Positions 48,769-57,716 of a stretch of 64,000 nucleotides of DNA are shown one piece after another. This stretch comes from Streptomyces sp. PTY087I2 (GTDB taxonomy: Bacteria; Actinomycetota; Actinomycetes; Streptomycetales; Streptomycetaceae), in contig NZ_LZRD01000010.1 in NCBI RefSeq assembly GCF_001687325.1, positions 62,001 to 126,000 on the forward strand. The letters run 5' to 3'. Position 1 is the stretch's first letter. Every line of letters starts with the position of its first letter. A model generated the notes under the pieces. That model did not search any database. It was not told where the DNA came from and saw only the letters and a program-made list of their open reading frames with translations. A program made the position numbers and the translations under genes.

Positions 48769-50499
48769 GTGAAGTACCTCGCCGGACGGCTCGGCACGCT
48801 GCTCGCCGTCGTCGCGGTGATCGGGCTGCTGCCCTGGCTGACCCGGACCGACCCGGCCCGCACGATCCTGCACGCCCGGTACGCCGACCGGGCCCCGACC
48901 CCCGAGACGCTCGCCGCGATCCGCGCCGAGACCGGACTCGACGGCGGGCCGCTCCACGTCCTGGGCGACTGGCTCGGCGGACTCGTACGCGGCGACCTCG
49001 GCACCTCCTGGGTCTCCGGCCAGCCCATCGCCCCCGACGTGGTCGCCGCCCTCGGCAACTCCCTCACCCTGATGGGCGTCTCGCTCGCCGTCGCCGTGCT
49101 CCTCGCCCTCGCCCTGAGCGCGGCCACCCTCCGGCGCGGGGCCGCGCGCCGGATCGTGCGCGTGCGCACCGGAGCGGGCGCGGCGGTGCTCGCCGCGCTG
49201 CCGGAGTTCCTCCTCGCCGCCGTCCTGGCCACCGTGTTCGCCGTGCACCTCGGCTGGTTCCCCGCGCTCGGCTGGGGCGCCCCCGACCAGCTCGTGCTGC
49301 CCGCCCTCGCCATGGGCGTACCCGCGGGGGCCCTGCTCGGCCGGCTGCTGGACGACGCCCTGCCCGGCGCGTTCGCCGAACCCTGGGCGAAGGCCGCCGC
49401 CGCGAGCGGCATACCCGGCCGGACCGTCGCCCGCCACGCCCTCCGCCGTACGCTGCCGGGCTTGCTGCCCCAGCTCGGCCTGGTCGCGGTCGGGCTGACC
49501 GGCGGGGCCGTCGCCGTCGAGACGCTGTACGCGATCCCCGGCCTCGGCGGTACGGCACTCGCCGCCGCCCTCGCCCAGGACCTGCCCGTCCTCCAGGCGG
49601 CCGTGCTGGTACTCCTGCTCCTCGGCGTCGCCGCGGGCCTCGCCTCCCGCCTCGCCGTCCGCGTCCTGCTCGGCCCCGCGCTCACCGACCGCGCCCTGCC
49701 CGCCCTCGTCGCACCCCGGCTGCCCGGCCGTCGCGGGCTCGCCGTCGCCGCCCTCGTCCTCGGCACCCTGCTCGTCGCGGTCACCGTCGCGGGCCTCCTG
49801 CGCGACCCGCTCCACGTCGACACCGCCGTCCGGCTCGCCGGCCCGTCCGCCGCGCACCCCTTCGGCACCGACAACCTCGGCCGCGACGTCCTGGCCCGCC
49901 TCGGCCACGGGGCCGCCCGCACCGCGCTCGCCGCCGTCGCCGTCGGAGCCGTCACCCTGGCTCTCGGGCTGCTCCTCGGAGCCGTACGCGCCGGGGCGCT
50001 CACCGAGACCGCGAACGCGCTCCCCGCCGTCCTCGCCGGACTCGTCGTCGCGGGCATCGCCGGACCCGGCCCCTGGGGCGCCGCCGCAGCCGTGGCCGCC
50101 GTCGCCTGGGCCCCGCTTGCCGCGCACACCGCCGCCCTGTACGCCCAGGAGAAGGCGGCCCCGCACCTCGCCGCAGCCGTCGCCCTCGGCGCGGACCGGG
50201 CCCACCTGCTGCGCCGCCACGTCCTGCCCGGGGTCCTGCCGCCGGTCGCCCGCCACGCCCTCCTCCGCATCCCGGCCGTCGCCCTGGCCCTGGCCTCCCT
50301 CGGCTTCCTCGGCCTCGGCACGCAGGCGCCCGCGCCGGAATGGGGCCGGATGCTGTCGGAGAACATGCCGTACGCGGAACGCGCCCCGTGGGCCGTCCTC
50401 GCCCCCGCCGCCGCGCTCGCCGTCCTCGGCGCGCTGGCCGTCCTCACCTCGGCGGCCGTACGCGGGCGCACGCCGACGGGCCTGAAGGGCTCGAAGTGA
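48769..50499 (+). CDS. fused DppB-DppC-type ABC permease
   Basis: 576 aa starting with GTG. Residues 1 to about 300 are a DppB-like permease (AETGLDGGPLHVLGDWLGGLVRGDLG opening, EAA-like GIPGRTVARHALRRTLPGLLPQ). Residues about 320-576 are a DppC-like permease with HPFGTDNLGRDVLARL and EAA-like LGADRAHLLRRHVLPGVLPP. The two are normally separate proteins. The gene lies between the binding protein and MFS genes, and overlaps the MFS start by 4 bp. No ATP-binding subunit is encoded in the window near it. Confidence 0.9.
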   Translation: MKYLAGRLGTLLAVVAVIGLLPWLTRTDPARTILHARYADRAPTPETLAAIRAETGLDGGPLHVLGDWLGGLVRGDLGTSWVSGQPIAPDVVAALGNSLTLMGVSLAVAVLLALALSAATLRRGAARRIVRVRTGAGAAVLAALPEFLLAAVLATVFAVHLGWFPALGWGAPDQLVLPALAMGVPAGALLGRLLDDALPGAFAEPWAKAAAASGIPGRTVARHALRRTLPGLLPQLGLVAVGLTGGAVAVETLYAIPGLGGTALAAALAQDLPVLQAAVLVLLLLGVAAGLASRLAVRVLLGPALTDRALPALVAPRLPGRRGLAVAALVLGTLLVAVTVAGLLRDPLHVDTAVRLAGPSAAHPFGTDNLGRDVLARLGHGAARTALAAVAVGAVTLALGLLLGAVRAGALTETANALPAVLAGLVVAGIAGPGPWGAAAAVAAVAWAPLAAHTAALYAQEKAAPHLAAAVALGADRAHLLRRHVLPGVLPPVARHALLRIPAVALALASLGFLGLGTQAPAPEWGRMLSENMPYAERAPWAVLAPAAALAVLGALAVLTSAAVRGRTPTGLKGSK

Positions 50500-51917
50500 C
50501 CCGGCCCGCCGAAGCCTCCGCCGAAGCCCCGGCCCCGGACGCCAAGGGGACGGAGAAGGCCCGCCGCCGCCCCCTGTTCGCGAGCGCGCCCACCCCCTAC
50601 CTCCGGCTCCTCACCGCCACCCAGTTCGCCTTCAACATCGGCTTCTACGCCGTCCTGCCCTACCTGGCCACCCATCTCGGCAGCGGCCTCGGCATGGCGG
50701 GCTGGCTCGTCGGGCTCGTCCTCGGGCTGCGCACCTTCAGCCAGCAGGGCCTGTTCGTCGTCGGCGGCGCGCTCACCGACCGGTACGGGCCCCGCTCCGT
50801 CGTCCTGGCGGGCTGCGCGCTGCGGATCGCCGGGTTCGGCTGGCTCGGGTTCGCCGGATCCACGGCCACCGTCATCGCGGCCGTCCTCCTCATCGGCTTC
50901 GCCGCCGCGCTGTTCTCCCCGGCCGTCGAGTCCGAGGCCGCCCGCGAGGCCGTCCGGCACGAACGCGACACCGGCGAACCGCGCGCCCACGTCCTCGCCC
51001 TGTTCTCCGCCGCCGGGCAGGCCGGAGCGTTCCTCGGACCGCTGCTCGGCTCGCTGCTCCTGCTGCTGGGCGGCGGTTTCCGGGCCGCCTGCCTCGCCGG
51101 GGCGCTCGTCTTCGTCGGCGTACTGGCCGGACACGCCCGCCTGATGCCGCGCGCCGACGGCGTACGGAACCGGGACCGGGCCCCGGAAGCCGACCGCGTA
51201 CGGAACCGGGAAGCCGAACCCGTACCGGAAGCCGACCGCGTACGGGAATGGGACCGGGACCGGACCCCCGGCACCCCCACCCGTACGGCTCAACCGGAGC
51301 CGTCCCCCTGGCGTGCGGTGTTCGCCAACCGGGCGTTCCTGCTGCTCTGCCTCGCGTACAGCAGCTATCTCGTCGCCTACAACCAGCTCTACCTCTCCCT
51401 CCCCGTCGAGGTGGAGCGGGCCACCGGGTCCCAGGCCGCGCTCGGCTGGCTCTTCGCCCTGTCCTCGCTGCTCGTCGTCGCCGCCCAGGTCCCCCTGACC
51501 CGCTGGTCCGCCCGCCGTGTCGCCCCGCGCACCGCGCTGGTCACCGGTCTCGCGGTCGTGGCCGCCGGGTTCGCCGCCGTACCGCTCACGCCCGGCGGGC
51601 CCGGCGGACTGCTGCCCGGTGCCGCGCTCGTCGTCCTGCTGACCCTGGGCCAGATGCTGCTGGTCCCCGCCGCCCGCGGCCTCGTCCCGGACCTGGTCGA
51701 GGACCGGCGGCTCGGCCTGGCCACCGGGGCGCTGTCCTCCGTCTCCGGGCTCGCCGTGCTCGGGGGCAGCGCGGCGACCGGCGCCCTGCTGGACGCGCCC
51801 GCGCCCGTGCGGTGGGCGGTCCTCGCGGCGGTCCCGCTGGCCGGGGCGGCGCTCGCGTTCACCCTTCCGGCGGGACGCGGCGGGAAGGAAGCGGGGCCGC
51901 GCGCGGTTGCCGGGTAG
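50496..51917 (+). CDS. MFS transporter of the metallophore-exporter type
   Basis: 473 aa with GTG start inside the permease stop. Twelve hydrophobic segments; MFS motif GGALTDRYGPRSVVL. A central loop of about 50 residues is built of repeats (DGVRNRDRAPEADRVRNRE and onward). In the Staphylococcus cnt system an MFS protein (CntE) exports staphylopine next to a family-5 ABC importer; the layout here is alike, but a staphylopine-type synthase is missing. Drug efflux is the alternative. Confidence 0.83.
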   Translation: MTRPAEASAEAPAPDAKGTEKARRRPLFASAPTPYLRLLTATQFAFNIGFYAVLPYLATHLGSGLGMAGWLVGLVLGLRTFSQQGLFVVGGALTDRYGPRSVVLAGCALRIAGFGWLGFAGSTATVIAAVLLIGFAAALFSPAVESEAAREAVRHERDTGEPRAHVLALFSAAGQAGAFLGPLLGSLLLLLGGGFRAACLAGALVFVGVLAGHARLMPRADGVRNRDRAPEADRVRNREAEPVPEADRVREWDRDRTPGTPTRTAQPEPSPWRAVFANRAFLLLCLAYSSYLVAYNQLYLSLPVEVERATGSQAALGWLFALSSLLVVAAQVPLTRWSARRVAPRTALVTGLAVVAAGFAAVPLTPGGPGGLLPGAALVVLLTLGQMLLVPAARGLVPDLVEDRRLGLATGALSSVSGLAVLGGSAATGALLDAPAPVRWAVLAAVPLAGAALAFTLPAGRGGKEAGPRAVAG

Positions 51918-51977
51918 GAGCAGCATCGGAACACCGGACAGGTCCGGCCCACCCGCAGCGCACAGGAGGACGTACGC

Positions 51978-52382
51978 ATGACCGCCGCACTCTCCACCGA
52001 GCTCAAGAACCTGCTCGACACCCCCGTGTTCGTCAACATCGCCACCATCCAGCCCGACGGCAGCCCCCAGGTCTCCCCGGTCTGGGTCAAGCGCGACGGC
52101 GACGACGTCCTCATCTCCACCACCGTCGGCCGCCGCAAGGAGAAGAACCTCCGCCGCGACCCGCGCGTCACCGTCGTCGTCCAGCCCTTCGACGCCCCGT
52201 ACAGCTACGCCGAGATCCGCGGCGAGGCGACGCTGACGACGGACGGCGGGCAGGAGCTGATCGACGAGCTCTCGGTGAAGTACACCGGCAAGCCGTACGC
52301 CGAGTTCAACCCGAACTCCGGCGCCGACGACCCCCGTGTCGTCGTCCGGATCTCGCCGCGCAAGGTCGTCGGCAGCATCTGA
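51978..52382 (+). CDS. PPOX-class (split beta-barrel) F420/FMN-dependent oxidoreductase
   Basis: 134 aa, MTAALSTELKNLLDTPVFVNIATIQPDG and onward. It has the FDOR/PPOX beta-barrel with GSPQVSPVWVKRDGDDVLI, TTVGRRKEKNLRRDPRV and a PYSYAEIRGEA stretch. Members reduce various substrates with F420 or FMN. It precedes cysS, 141 bp upstream. Substrate unknown. Confidence 0.88.
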   Translation: MTAALSTELKNLLDTPVFVNIATIQPDGSPQVSPVWVKRDGDDVLISTTVGRRKEKNLRRDPRVTVVVQPFDAPYSYAEIRGEATLTTDGGQELIDELSVKYTGKPYAEFNPNSGADDPRVVVRISPRKVVGSI

Positions 52383-52523
52383 GGCTCCGGGGACTCCGCC
52401 GACTCCCCTCGTATGGCCGGAAAACGCTCTCCGGGGTGTCCAGAACCATCCCGGTACCAGAAAGTTGTCCCCGCGATCCCCAAGGGTCGCGGGGCACTGG
52501 TGTCGGCCTACTACCCTTGAGGC

Positions 52524-53924
52524 GTGACTATTCGCCTGCACGACACCAGCGCCCGGCAGATCCGTGACTTCGTCCCGCTCACCGCGGGCTGTGTCTCGAT
52601 CTACCTCTGTGGCGCCACCGTCCAGGCGGCACCGCACATCGGCCACATCCGCTCGGGCCTGAACTTCGACATCATGCGCCGCTGGTTCACGTACCGCGGT
52701 TACGACGTCACGTTCATCCGGAACGTCACCGACATCGACGACAAGATCATCGCGAAGTCCGCCGAACAGGGCCGCCCGTGGTGGTCGATCGGCTACGAGA
52801 ACGAGCGCGCGTTCAACGACGGCTACGACGTGCTCGGCTGCCTGCCGCCCACCTACGAGCCCCGCGCCACCGGCCACATCCCCGAGATGATCGAGATGAT
52901 GCGCGGCCTGATCGAGCGCGGCCACGCCTACGAGGCCGACGGCAACGTCTACTTCGACGTGCGCTCCCTCCCCGGCTACCTGGAGCTCTCCAACCAGGAG
53001 CTGGACGATCTGCGCCAGCCCTCCGGCGAGGGCGAGACCGGCAAGCGCGACCCGCGCGACTTCGCCATGTGGAAGGCCGTGAAGCCGGGCGAGCCCAGCT
53101 GGGAGACCCCGTGGGGCCGGGGCCGGCCCGGCTGGCACCTGGAGTGCTCGGCGATGGCCCACAAGTACCTGGGCGCCGCGTTCGACATCCACGGCGGCGG
53201 CATCGACCTGATCTTCCCGCACCACGAGAACGAGATCGCCCAGGCCAAGGCCTTCGGCGACACGTTCGCCAACTACTGGGTGCACAACGGCTGGGTCACC
53301 CTGGCCGGCGAGAAGATGTCGAAGTCGCTGGGCAACTCCGTCCTCGTCAGCGAGATGGTCAAGCACTGGCGCCCCATCGTCCTGCGCTACTACCTGGGCA
53401 CCCCGCACTACCGGTCGATGATCGAGTACAGCGAGGAGGCCCTGCGCGAGGCCGAGTCCGCGTTCGCCCGGATCGAGGGCTTCGTCCAGCGCGTCACCGA
53501 GAAGGTGGGGGAGACCGTCGCCCCCGCCGCCGAGGTGCCGCCCGCCTTCGCCGAGGCGATGGACGAGGACCTGGGCGTCCCGCAGGCGCTGGCGATCATC
53601 CACACCACCGTCCGCCAGGGCAACAGCGCACTGGCCGCCGACGACAAGGAAGCCGCCGCGGCCCGCCTCGCCGAGGTCCGGGCCATGCTCGGCGTCCTCG
53701 GCCTGGACCCCCTCGACCCGCAGTGGGCGGGCGAGGGCGACCGCGGCGAGGATCTGCACGGCGTCGTCGACACCCTCGTGCGCCTCGTCCTCGACCAGCG
53801 GCAGTCGGCCCGCGCCCGCAAGGACTGGGCCGCCGCCGACGCCATCCGCGACCAGCTCAACCAGTCCGGCCTCGTCATCGAGGACAGCCCCACCGGCCCC
53901 CGGTGGACGCTGGGACCGCGCTGA
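52524..53924 (+). CDS. cysS: cysteinyl-tRNA synthetase
   Basis: 466 aa. Class I synthetase with the HIGH motif (PHIGHIRSG), the Zn-binding Cys near the N-terminus in YLCGATV and later ligands in the ECSAM and HHENE region, and KMSKS at about 264-268. It charges tRNA-Cys. The GTG start at 52524 fits [16 protein letters not shown]. rlmB follows after 113 bp, as in other actinobacteria. Confidence 0.96.
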   Translation: MTIRLHDTSARQIRDFVPLTAGCVSIYLCGATVQAAPHIGHIRSGLNFDIMRRWFTYRGYDVTFIRNVTDIDDKIIAKSAEQGRPWWSIGYENERAFNDGYDVLGCLPPTYEPRATGHIPEMIEMMRGLIERGHAYEADGNVYFDVRSLPGYLELSNQELDDLRQPSGEGETGKRDPRDFAMWKAVKPGEPSWETPWGRGRPGWHLECSAMAHKYLGAAFDIHGGGIDLIFPHHENEIAQAKAFGDTFANYWVHNGWVTLAGEKMSKSLGNSVLVSEMVKHWRPIVLRYYLGTPHYRSMIEYSEEALREAESAFARIEGFVQRVTEKVGETVAPAAEVPPAFAEAMDEDLGVPQALAIIHTTVRQGNSALAADDKEAAAARLAEVRAMLGVLGLDPLDPQWAGEGDRGEDLHGVVDTLVRLVLDQRQSARARKDWAAADAIRDQLNQSGLVIEDSPTGPRWTLGPR

Positions 53925-54037
53925 GCGAACCTCTGAGCAGGGCAATGGTGCCGCCCGGCGATCCGGGCGGCACACTGATGAGACGTACACGATCCGCATC
54001 CGCGTGCGGATCGAGGATTTACAGGAACAGGTAGGTC

Positions 54038-54994
54038 ATGGCCGGGAACAGCCAGCGCAGGAACCGCCGCACGTCCAACAAGAAGGGCGCGCAGGTCGGC
54101 AGCGGTGGCAAGCGACGCCGTGGCCTGGAGGGCAAGGGCCCGACCCCGCCCGCGTCCGCCCGCAAGGGACACAAGAAGAACCGGGTCGCCAACGCCCAGG
54201 CCAAGCAGGCCGCCGCCCGCCGCCCCGCGCCCCGGCGCGGCGGCGCCAAGGGCACCTCGGAGATGGTCGTCGGCCGCAACCCGGTCTACGAGGCCCTGCG
54301 CGACGGCGTCCCCGCCGTGACGCTGTACGTCCAGCAGTACATCGACAACGACGAGCGCGTCCGCGACGTGCTCAAGCTCGCCGGCGACCGCGGCACCATC
54401 AATCTGATGGAGGCCCCGCGCCCCGAGCTGGACCGGATGACGAACGGCCTGAACCACCAGGGCCTCGTCCTCCAGGTCCCGCCGTACGAGTACGCGCACC
54501 CGGACGACCTGCTCGCCGCCGCCGACGACAACCACGAGGACCCGCTGATCGTCGCCCTCGACGGCGTGACCGACCCGCGCAACCTCGGCGCCATCGTCCG
54601 CTCGGTCTCCGCGTTCGGCGGCCACGGCGTCGTCGTGCCCGAGCGCCGGGCGGCCGGCATGACCGCCGGAGCGTGGAAGTCCTCCGCCGGCACGGCGGCC
54701 CGCACCCCGGTCTCCCGGGTCACCAACCTCACCCGCGCCCTGGAGGGCTACCAGAAGGCGGGCCTCACGGTCGTCGGCCTGGCCGCCGACGGCGAGCACA
54801 CGGTGGAGGACCTGGAGGAGCTGGACGGCCCGGTCGTCATCGTCATCGGCAGCGAGGGCAAGGGGCTGGGCCGGCTCGTCGGCGAGACCTGCGACTACCG
54901 GGTGCGGATCTCGATGCCGGGCGGCGCCGAGTCGCTCAACGCCGGTGTCGCGGCGGGCATCGTGCTGTACGAGGTGGCGCGCCGCCGGTCCTAG
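54038..54994 (+). CDS. rlmB: 23S rRNA (guanosine-2'-O-)-methyltransferase RlmB (SpoU/TrmH family)
   Basis: 318 aa. A basic N-terminal extension of about 75 residues (Lys/Arg-rich) precedes SpoU motifs: [21 protein letters not shown] and [16 protein letters not shown], which form the trefoil knot. It methylates the 2'-O of G2251 in 23S rRNA. The cysS-rlmB order is conserved. The closest characterised relatives suggest this substrate. Confidence 0.94.
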   Translation: MAGNSQRRNRRTSNKKGAQVGSGGKRRRGLEGKGPTPPASARKGHKKNRVANAQAKQAAARRPAPRRGGAKGTSEMVVGRNPVYEALRDGVPAVTLYVQQYIDNDERVRDVLKLAGDRGTINLMEAPRPELDRMTNGLNHQGLVLQVPPYEYAHPDDLLAAADDNHEDPLIVALDGVTDPRNLGAIVRSVSAFGGHGVVVPERRAAGMTAGAWKSSAGTAARTPVSRVTNLTRALEGYQKAGLTVVGLAADGEHTVEDLEELDGPVVIVIGSEGKGLGRLVGETCDYRVRISMPGGAESLNAGVAAGIVLYEVARRRS

Positions 54995-55018
54995 GACGCC
55001 CAGGACGCCTTGGACGTA

Positions 55019-55096
55019 CGGCGTTCGCCCGTCGACAGGCCCGTCCGCCGGGTGAGCGCAGGCCCGCTCGCCGGGCGAGCCGACGGGCGAACGCCG
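55019..55096 (+). terminator. hairpin after rlmB with a long loop
   Basis: CGGCGTTCGCCCGTCG (55019-55034) pairs with CGACGGGCGAACGCCG (55081-55096): perfect 16-bp stem. The 46-nt loop has internal GC-rich pairs (GCTCGCC/GGCGAGC). No U-tract. It lies 101 bp upstream of the DoxX gene. Confidence 0.75.
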
Positions 55097-55196
55097 AACA
55101 TCCATCCAGGATGCCCGAGTTTGGCCTGATCTTGACGGGTCTCGGACACATCCGGTGCGGTCGAGGCAGTGTCCTAAACACACATCACTCGGTTAG

Positions 55197-56834
55197 ATGA
55201 GTGTGGACACCAGAACGCCTCGGTTCGACGAGCAACCCGCCCTGAGCATGACCAAGGTGGACAGCGACCCCGCGCAGGTCATCGTCAACCACGCCAGCTT
55301 CCGGGTGCAGCTCGCCCCGGGCCAGCGCGCACGGCTGCGCGGTGCCCCCGCGGAAACGGCCCGCATCCCCGCCATGAGCGGCGCCGGCGGCGGCCGCAGG
55401 CGGGCACCCGTCGTCTGGAGCGGCAAGTCCGCCCCCGGCGACCCCGGCGCGACGGGCCTCCTCCAGGCCGTGCGCAACTCCACCGCCGGACACCTCGACG
55501 CCGGACTCGGCGCGCCCCCCGGCGGCGGGCTCGGCCACGAAGCGGGCGCGACGCAGGTCATCCCGCTCCTGGAGGAGACGCAGCCCAACCCCGTACTGAC
55601 CGCACCCCACCAGCCGGGGCGCACCGGCGGCCCCCTGCTGCCGCCCATGCGGCAGGCCGTCGGCGCGTACGACGACCCGCTCGCCGGGCCCGACGGCCCC
55701 GGCGACGACTACGACTCCCCGGAATCCGCCGAAGCCGCCGACGACCGCGCCCGGCGCGGGACGGGCGACCCCGTCCGGCACGCCTACTACCCGGGCCACC
55801 GGATGAACCTGGGCGTCGTCCTGCTCCCCATGCGGGTCCTCCTCGGCTTCATCTCCATCTACGCCGGCATGGGCAAGCTGTCCGACCCCGTCTACTTCGA
55901 CGGCGGCGAACGCGGCTCGATGGTCAAGTGGCTGACCTCCCTGCACCCGTGGGCGGTCGCCGAACCCCTGCGCGACTTCGCGCTCTCCCACCCGGTCGGC
56001 GCCGGACTGACCGTCGCCTTCCTCCAGGTCGTCGTCGGCGTCCTCACCGTCCTCGGCCTCTGGCAGCGGGTCGCCGCCGCGTTCGGCGCGCTGCTCTCCG
56101 CCGCGCTCCTGGTGACGGTCAGCTGGCGCCAGGTCCCGGTGTACGACGCCCCCGACATCATCCTGCTGGCCGCCTGGAGCCCCCTGATCATCGCGGGCGC
56201 CCCCGTCTACTCCGTCGACGGCCGGCTCGCCGGGGAGGCCTGGCGCAAGCTCGGGCCCCGCTCGGAGATCTGGGACCTGCGCCGCCGGGTCCTGCGCCGG
56301 GGCACGGTCGTCGCGACCGTCGTCGTCGGCCTCACCCTGCTCATCGGCTCCATCCTCGGCGGCGCGGTCCGCTCCACCGAGGTCGTCACCGTCCCCGGCC
56401 GCAACGGCAACCCCACCAACCGCCTCCCCGGCATGCCGCTGCCCCAGGAGTCCACCGGCGAACGCCAGGCCTCCCGCACCCCGGAGCAGCAGCGGCAGCC
56501 CGAACCCAGCCGCTCCGGCGAGGCGAGCACCCCCGCCACCGGCCAGGTCACCCCCGGCGCGACCCGCGACACCGGCGGCGGCCAGAGCACCGGCTCGGGC
56601 ACCCAGCCCAGCGAGACCCAGGGCACCGGCCAGGAGCCCCCGCAGCAGACCACCCCGCAGCAGCCCCCGGCCGCCACCAGCGCCGGACCCACCTCGTCCG
56701 GCTCCACCAGCGGCGACGCCTCCACGGGCGGCGGCGAAGAGCCGGCCCCCACCGGCGGCTCGACGTCCTCCGGCGGCGAGGGATCCACCTCGGGCGGCGG
56801 CGGCCGGAACCCGATCGGCGGCCTGCTCGGCTGA
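55197..56834 (+). CDS. DoxX-family membrane protein with long disordered tails
   Basis: 545 aa. The N-terminal 190 residues are Gly/Pro/Asp-rich and unstructured; about four hydrophobic segments at 200-400 carry the DoxX pattern (MNLGVVLLPMRVLLGFISIYAG, core PMRVLLGFISIYAGMGKL and SDPVYFD); the last 140 residues are Gly/Ser/Thr/Pro/Gln-rich. DoxX proteins are linked to quinone or thiol redox in mycobacteria. No Shine-Dalgarno precedes ATG 55197. Its role is unknown. Confidence 0.82.
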   Translation: MSVDTRTPRFDEQPALSMTKVDSDPAQVIVNHASFRVQLAPGQRARLRGAPAETARIPAMSGAGGGRRRAPVVWSGKSAPGDPGATGLLQAVRNSTAGHLDAGLGAPPGGGLGHEAGATQVIPLLEETQPNPVLTAPHQPGRTGGPLLPPMRQAVGAYDDPLAGPDGPGDDYDSPESAEAADDRARRGTGDPVRHAYYPGHRMNLGVVLLPMRVLLGFISIYAGMGKLSDPVYFDGGERGSMVKWLTSLHPWAVAEPLRDFALSHPVGAGLTVAFLQVVVGVLTVLGLWQRVAAAFGALLSAALLVTVSWRQVPVYDAPDIILLAAWSPLIIAGAPVYSVDGRLAGEAWRKLGPRSEIWDLRRRVLRRGTVVATVVVGLTLLIGSILGGAVRSTEVVTVPGRNGNPTNRLPGMPLPQESTGERQASRTPEQQRQPEPSRSGEASTPATGQVTPGATRDTGGGQSTGSGTQPSETQGTGQEPPQQTTPQQPPAATSAGPTSSGSTSGDASTGGGEEPAPTGGSTSSGGEGSTSGGGGRNPIGGLLG

Positions 56835-56851
56835 CCCGTACATACGCCGAG

Positions 56852-56892
56852 GGCGGCGCCCACCCGGTTCTCCTGCCCGGGTGGGCGCCGCC
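56852..56892. terminator. terminator after the DoxX gene
   Basis: GGCGGCGCCCACCCGG (56852-56867) with CCGGGTGGGCGCCGCC (56877-56892): perfect 16-bp stem, 9-nt loop, then TTTCGTG. It serves the DoxX gene and possibly the convergent nucleotidyltransferase gene. Confidence 0.88.
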
Positions 56893-56919
56893 TTTCGTGT
56901 GCGTGCGTACGAGCGGCTG

Positions 56920-57636
56920 TCAGGCCCCCTGGGAGCCGAGCTCGCGGGCCGCCTCGGTCAGATCCTTCGCGGTGTCGATGGCCCGCCAGTACGCCCCGTT
57001 CGGCAGCGGATACCCGGCCAGGCGGCGTTCGCGGGCGAGCCGGGGGAACGTGGTCCGCTCATGGTCGCCACGGTCCGGCAGCAGCTTCGTGAACGCGGGC
57101 GAGAACACGTACACCCCGGCGTTGATCAGATACGGGGACGGCGGCGACTCGATGAAGTCGGTGATGTGCCCGAACGCGTCCGTCTCCACCGCACCCCACG
57201 GAATGCGCGGCCGGGCGAGGGCCAGGGTGGCGGTGGCGTCGCGCTCCGCGTGGAAGGCCGCCATCTCCCGCAGGGAGAAACGGGTCCAGATGTCGCCGTT
57301 CGTGGCGTACCACGGCTGATCGGCGTCGGGCAGGCGCTCGGCCGCGTACCGCAGCCCGCCGCCGCGCCCCAGCGGCTCGGTCTCCACGACGGTGGTGACC
57401 CGGAGCGGCAGGACGGCCTCCTCCAGCCACTCCTGGAGCACCTCGGCCAGGTGCCCGCAGGAGACCACGGCGTCGGTGACCCCCTCGGCGGCCAGCCAGG
57501 ACAGCTGATGGCCGATGATCGGAGTCCCGGTCCCGGGGATCTCGACCATCGGCTTGGGGCGGTCGTCGGTGTACGGCCGCAGCCGCGACCCCTGGCCACC
57601 GGCAAGGATCACGGCCTGCGTCGGATACGTATGCAT
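56920..57636 (-). CDS. nucleotidyltransferase (NDP-sugar pyrophosphorylase type)
   Basis: 238 aa from ATG 57636. GT-A nucleotidyltransferase motif QAVILAGGQGSRLRPYTDDRPKP at the N-terminus (core GGQGSRLRPYT), and a metal-binding Asp in NGDIWT. Such enzymes make UDP-, GDP- or dTDP-sugars. The substrate sugar is not determinable. No Shine-Dalgarno is seen; GTG 57645 is an alternative start. Convergent with the DoxX gene. Confidence 0.88.
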   Translation of the reverse strand: MHTYPTQAVILAGGQGSRLRPYTDDRPKPMVEIPGTGTPIIGHQLSWLAAEGVTDAVVSCGHLAEVLQEWLEEAVLPLRVTTVVETEPLGRGGGLRYAAERLPDADQPWYATNGDIWTRFSLREMAAFHAERDATATLALARPRIPWGAVETDAFGHITDFIESPPSPYLINAGVYVFSPAFTKLLPDRGDHERTTFPRLARERRLAGYPLPNGAYWRAIDTAKDLTEAARELGSQGA

Positions 57637-57716
57637 GGCAGGCACGATATGCGGTGCCCGCCGACGGGAGGCGGCGCTCGACGCGACCGCCTGCCGTCGG
57701 GCTCAGCCTCCGGGGC

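Noticed and set aside
47223-53999. Very long open frame on the minus strand (over 2200 codons)
   Set aside because: It is the mirror of GC-rich real genes on the plus strand (transporter genes, PPOX gene, cysS). It is compositionally odd, with no domain pattern, and covers well-recognised genes in another frame.
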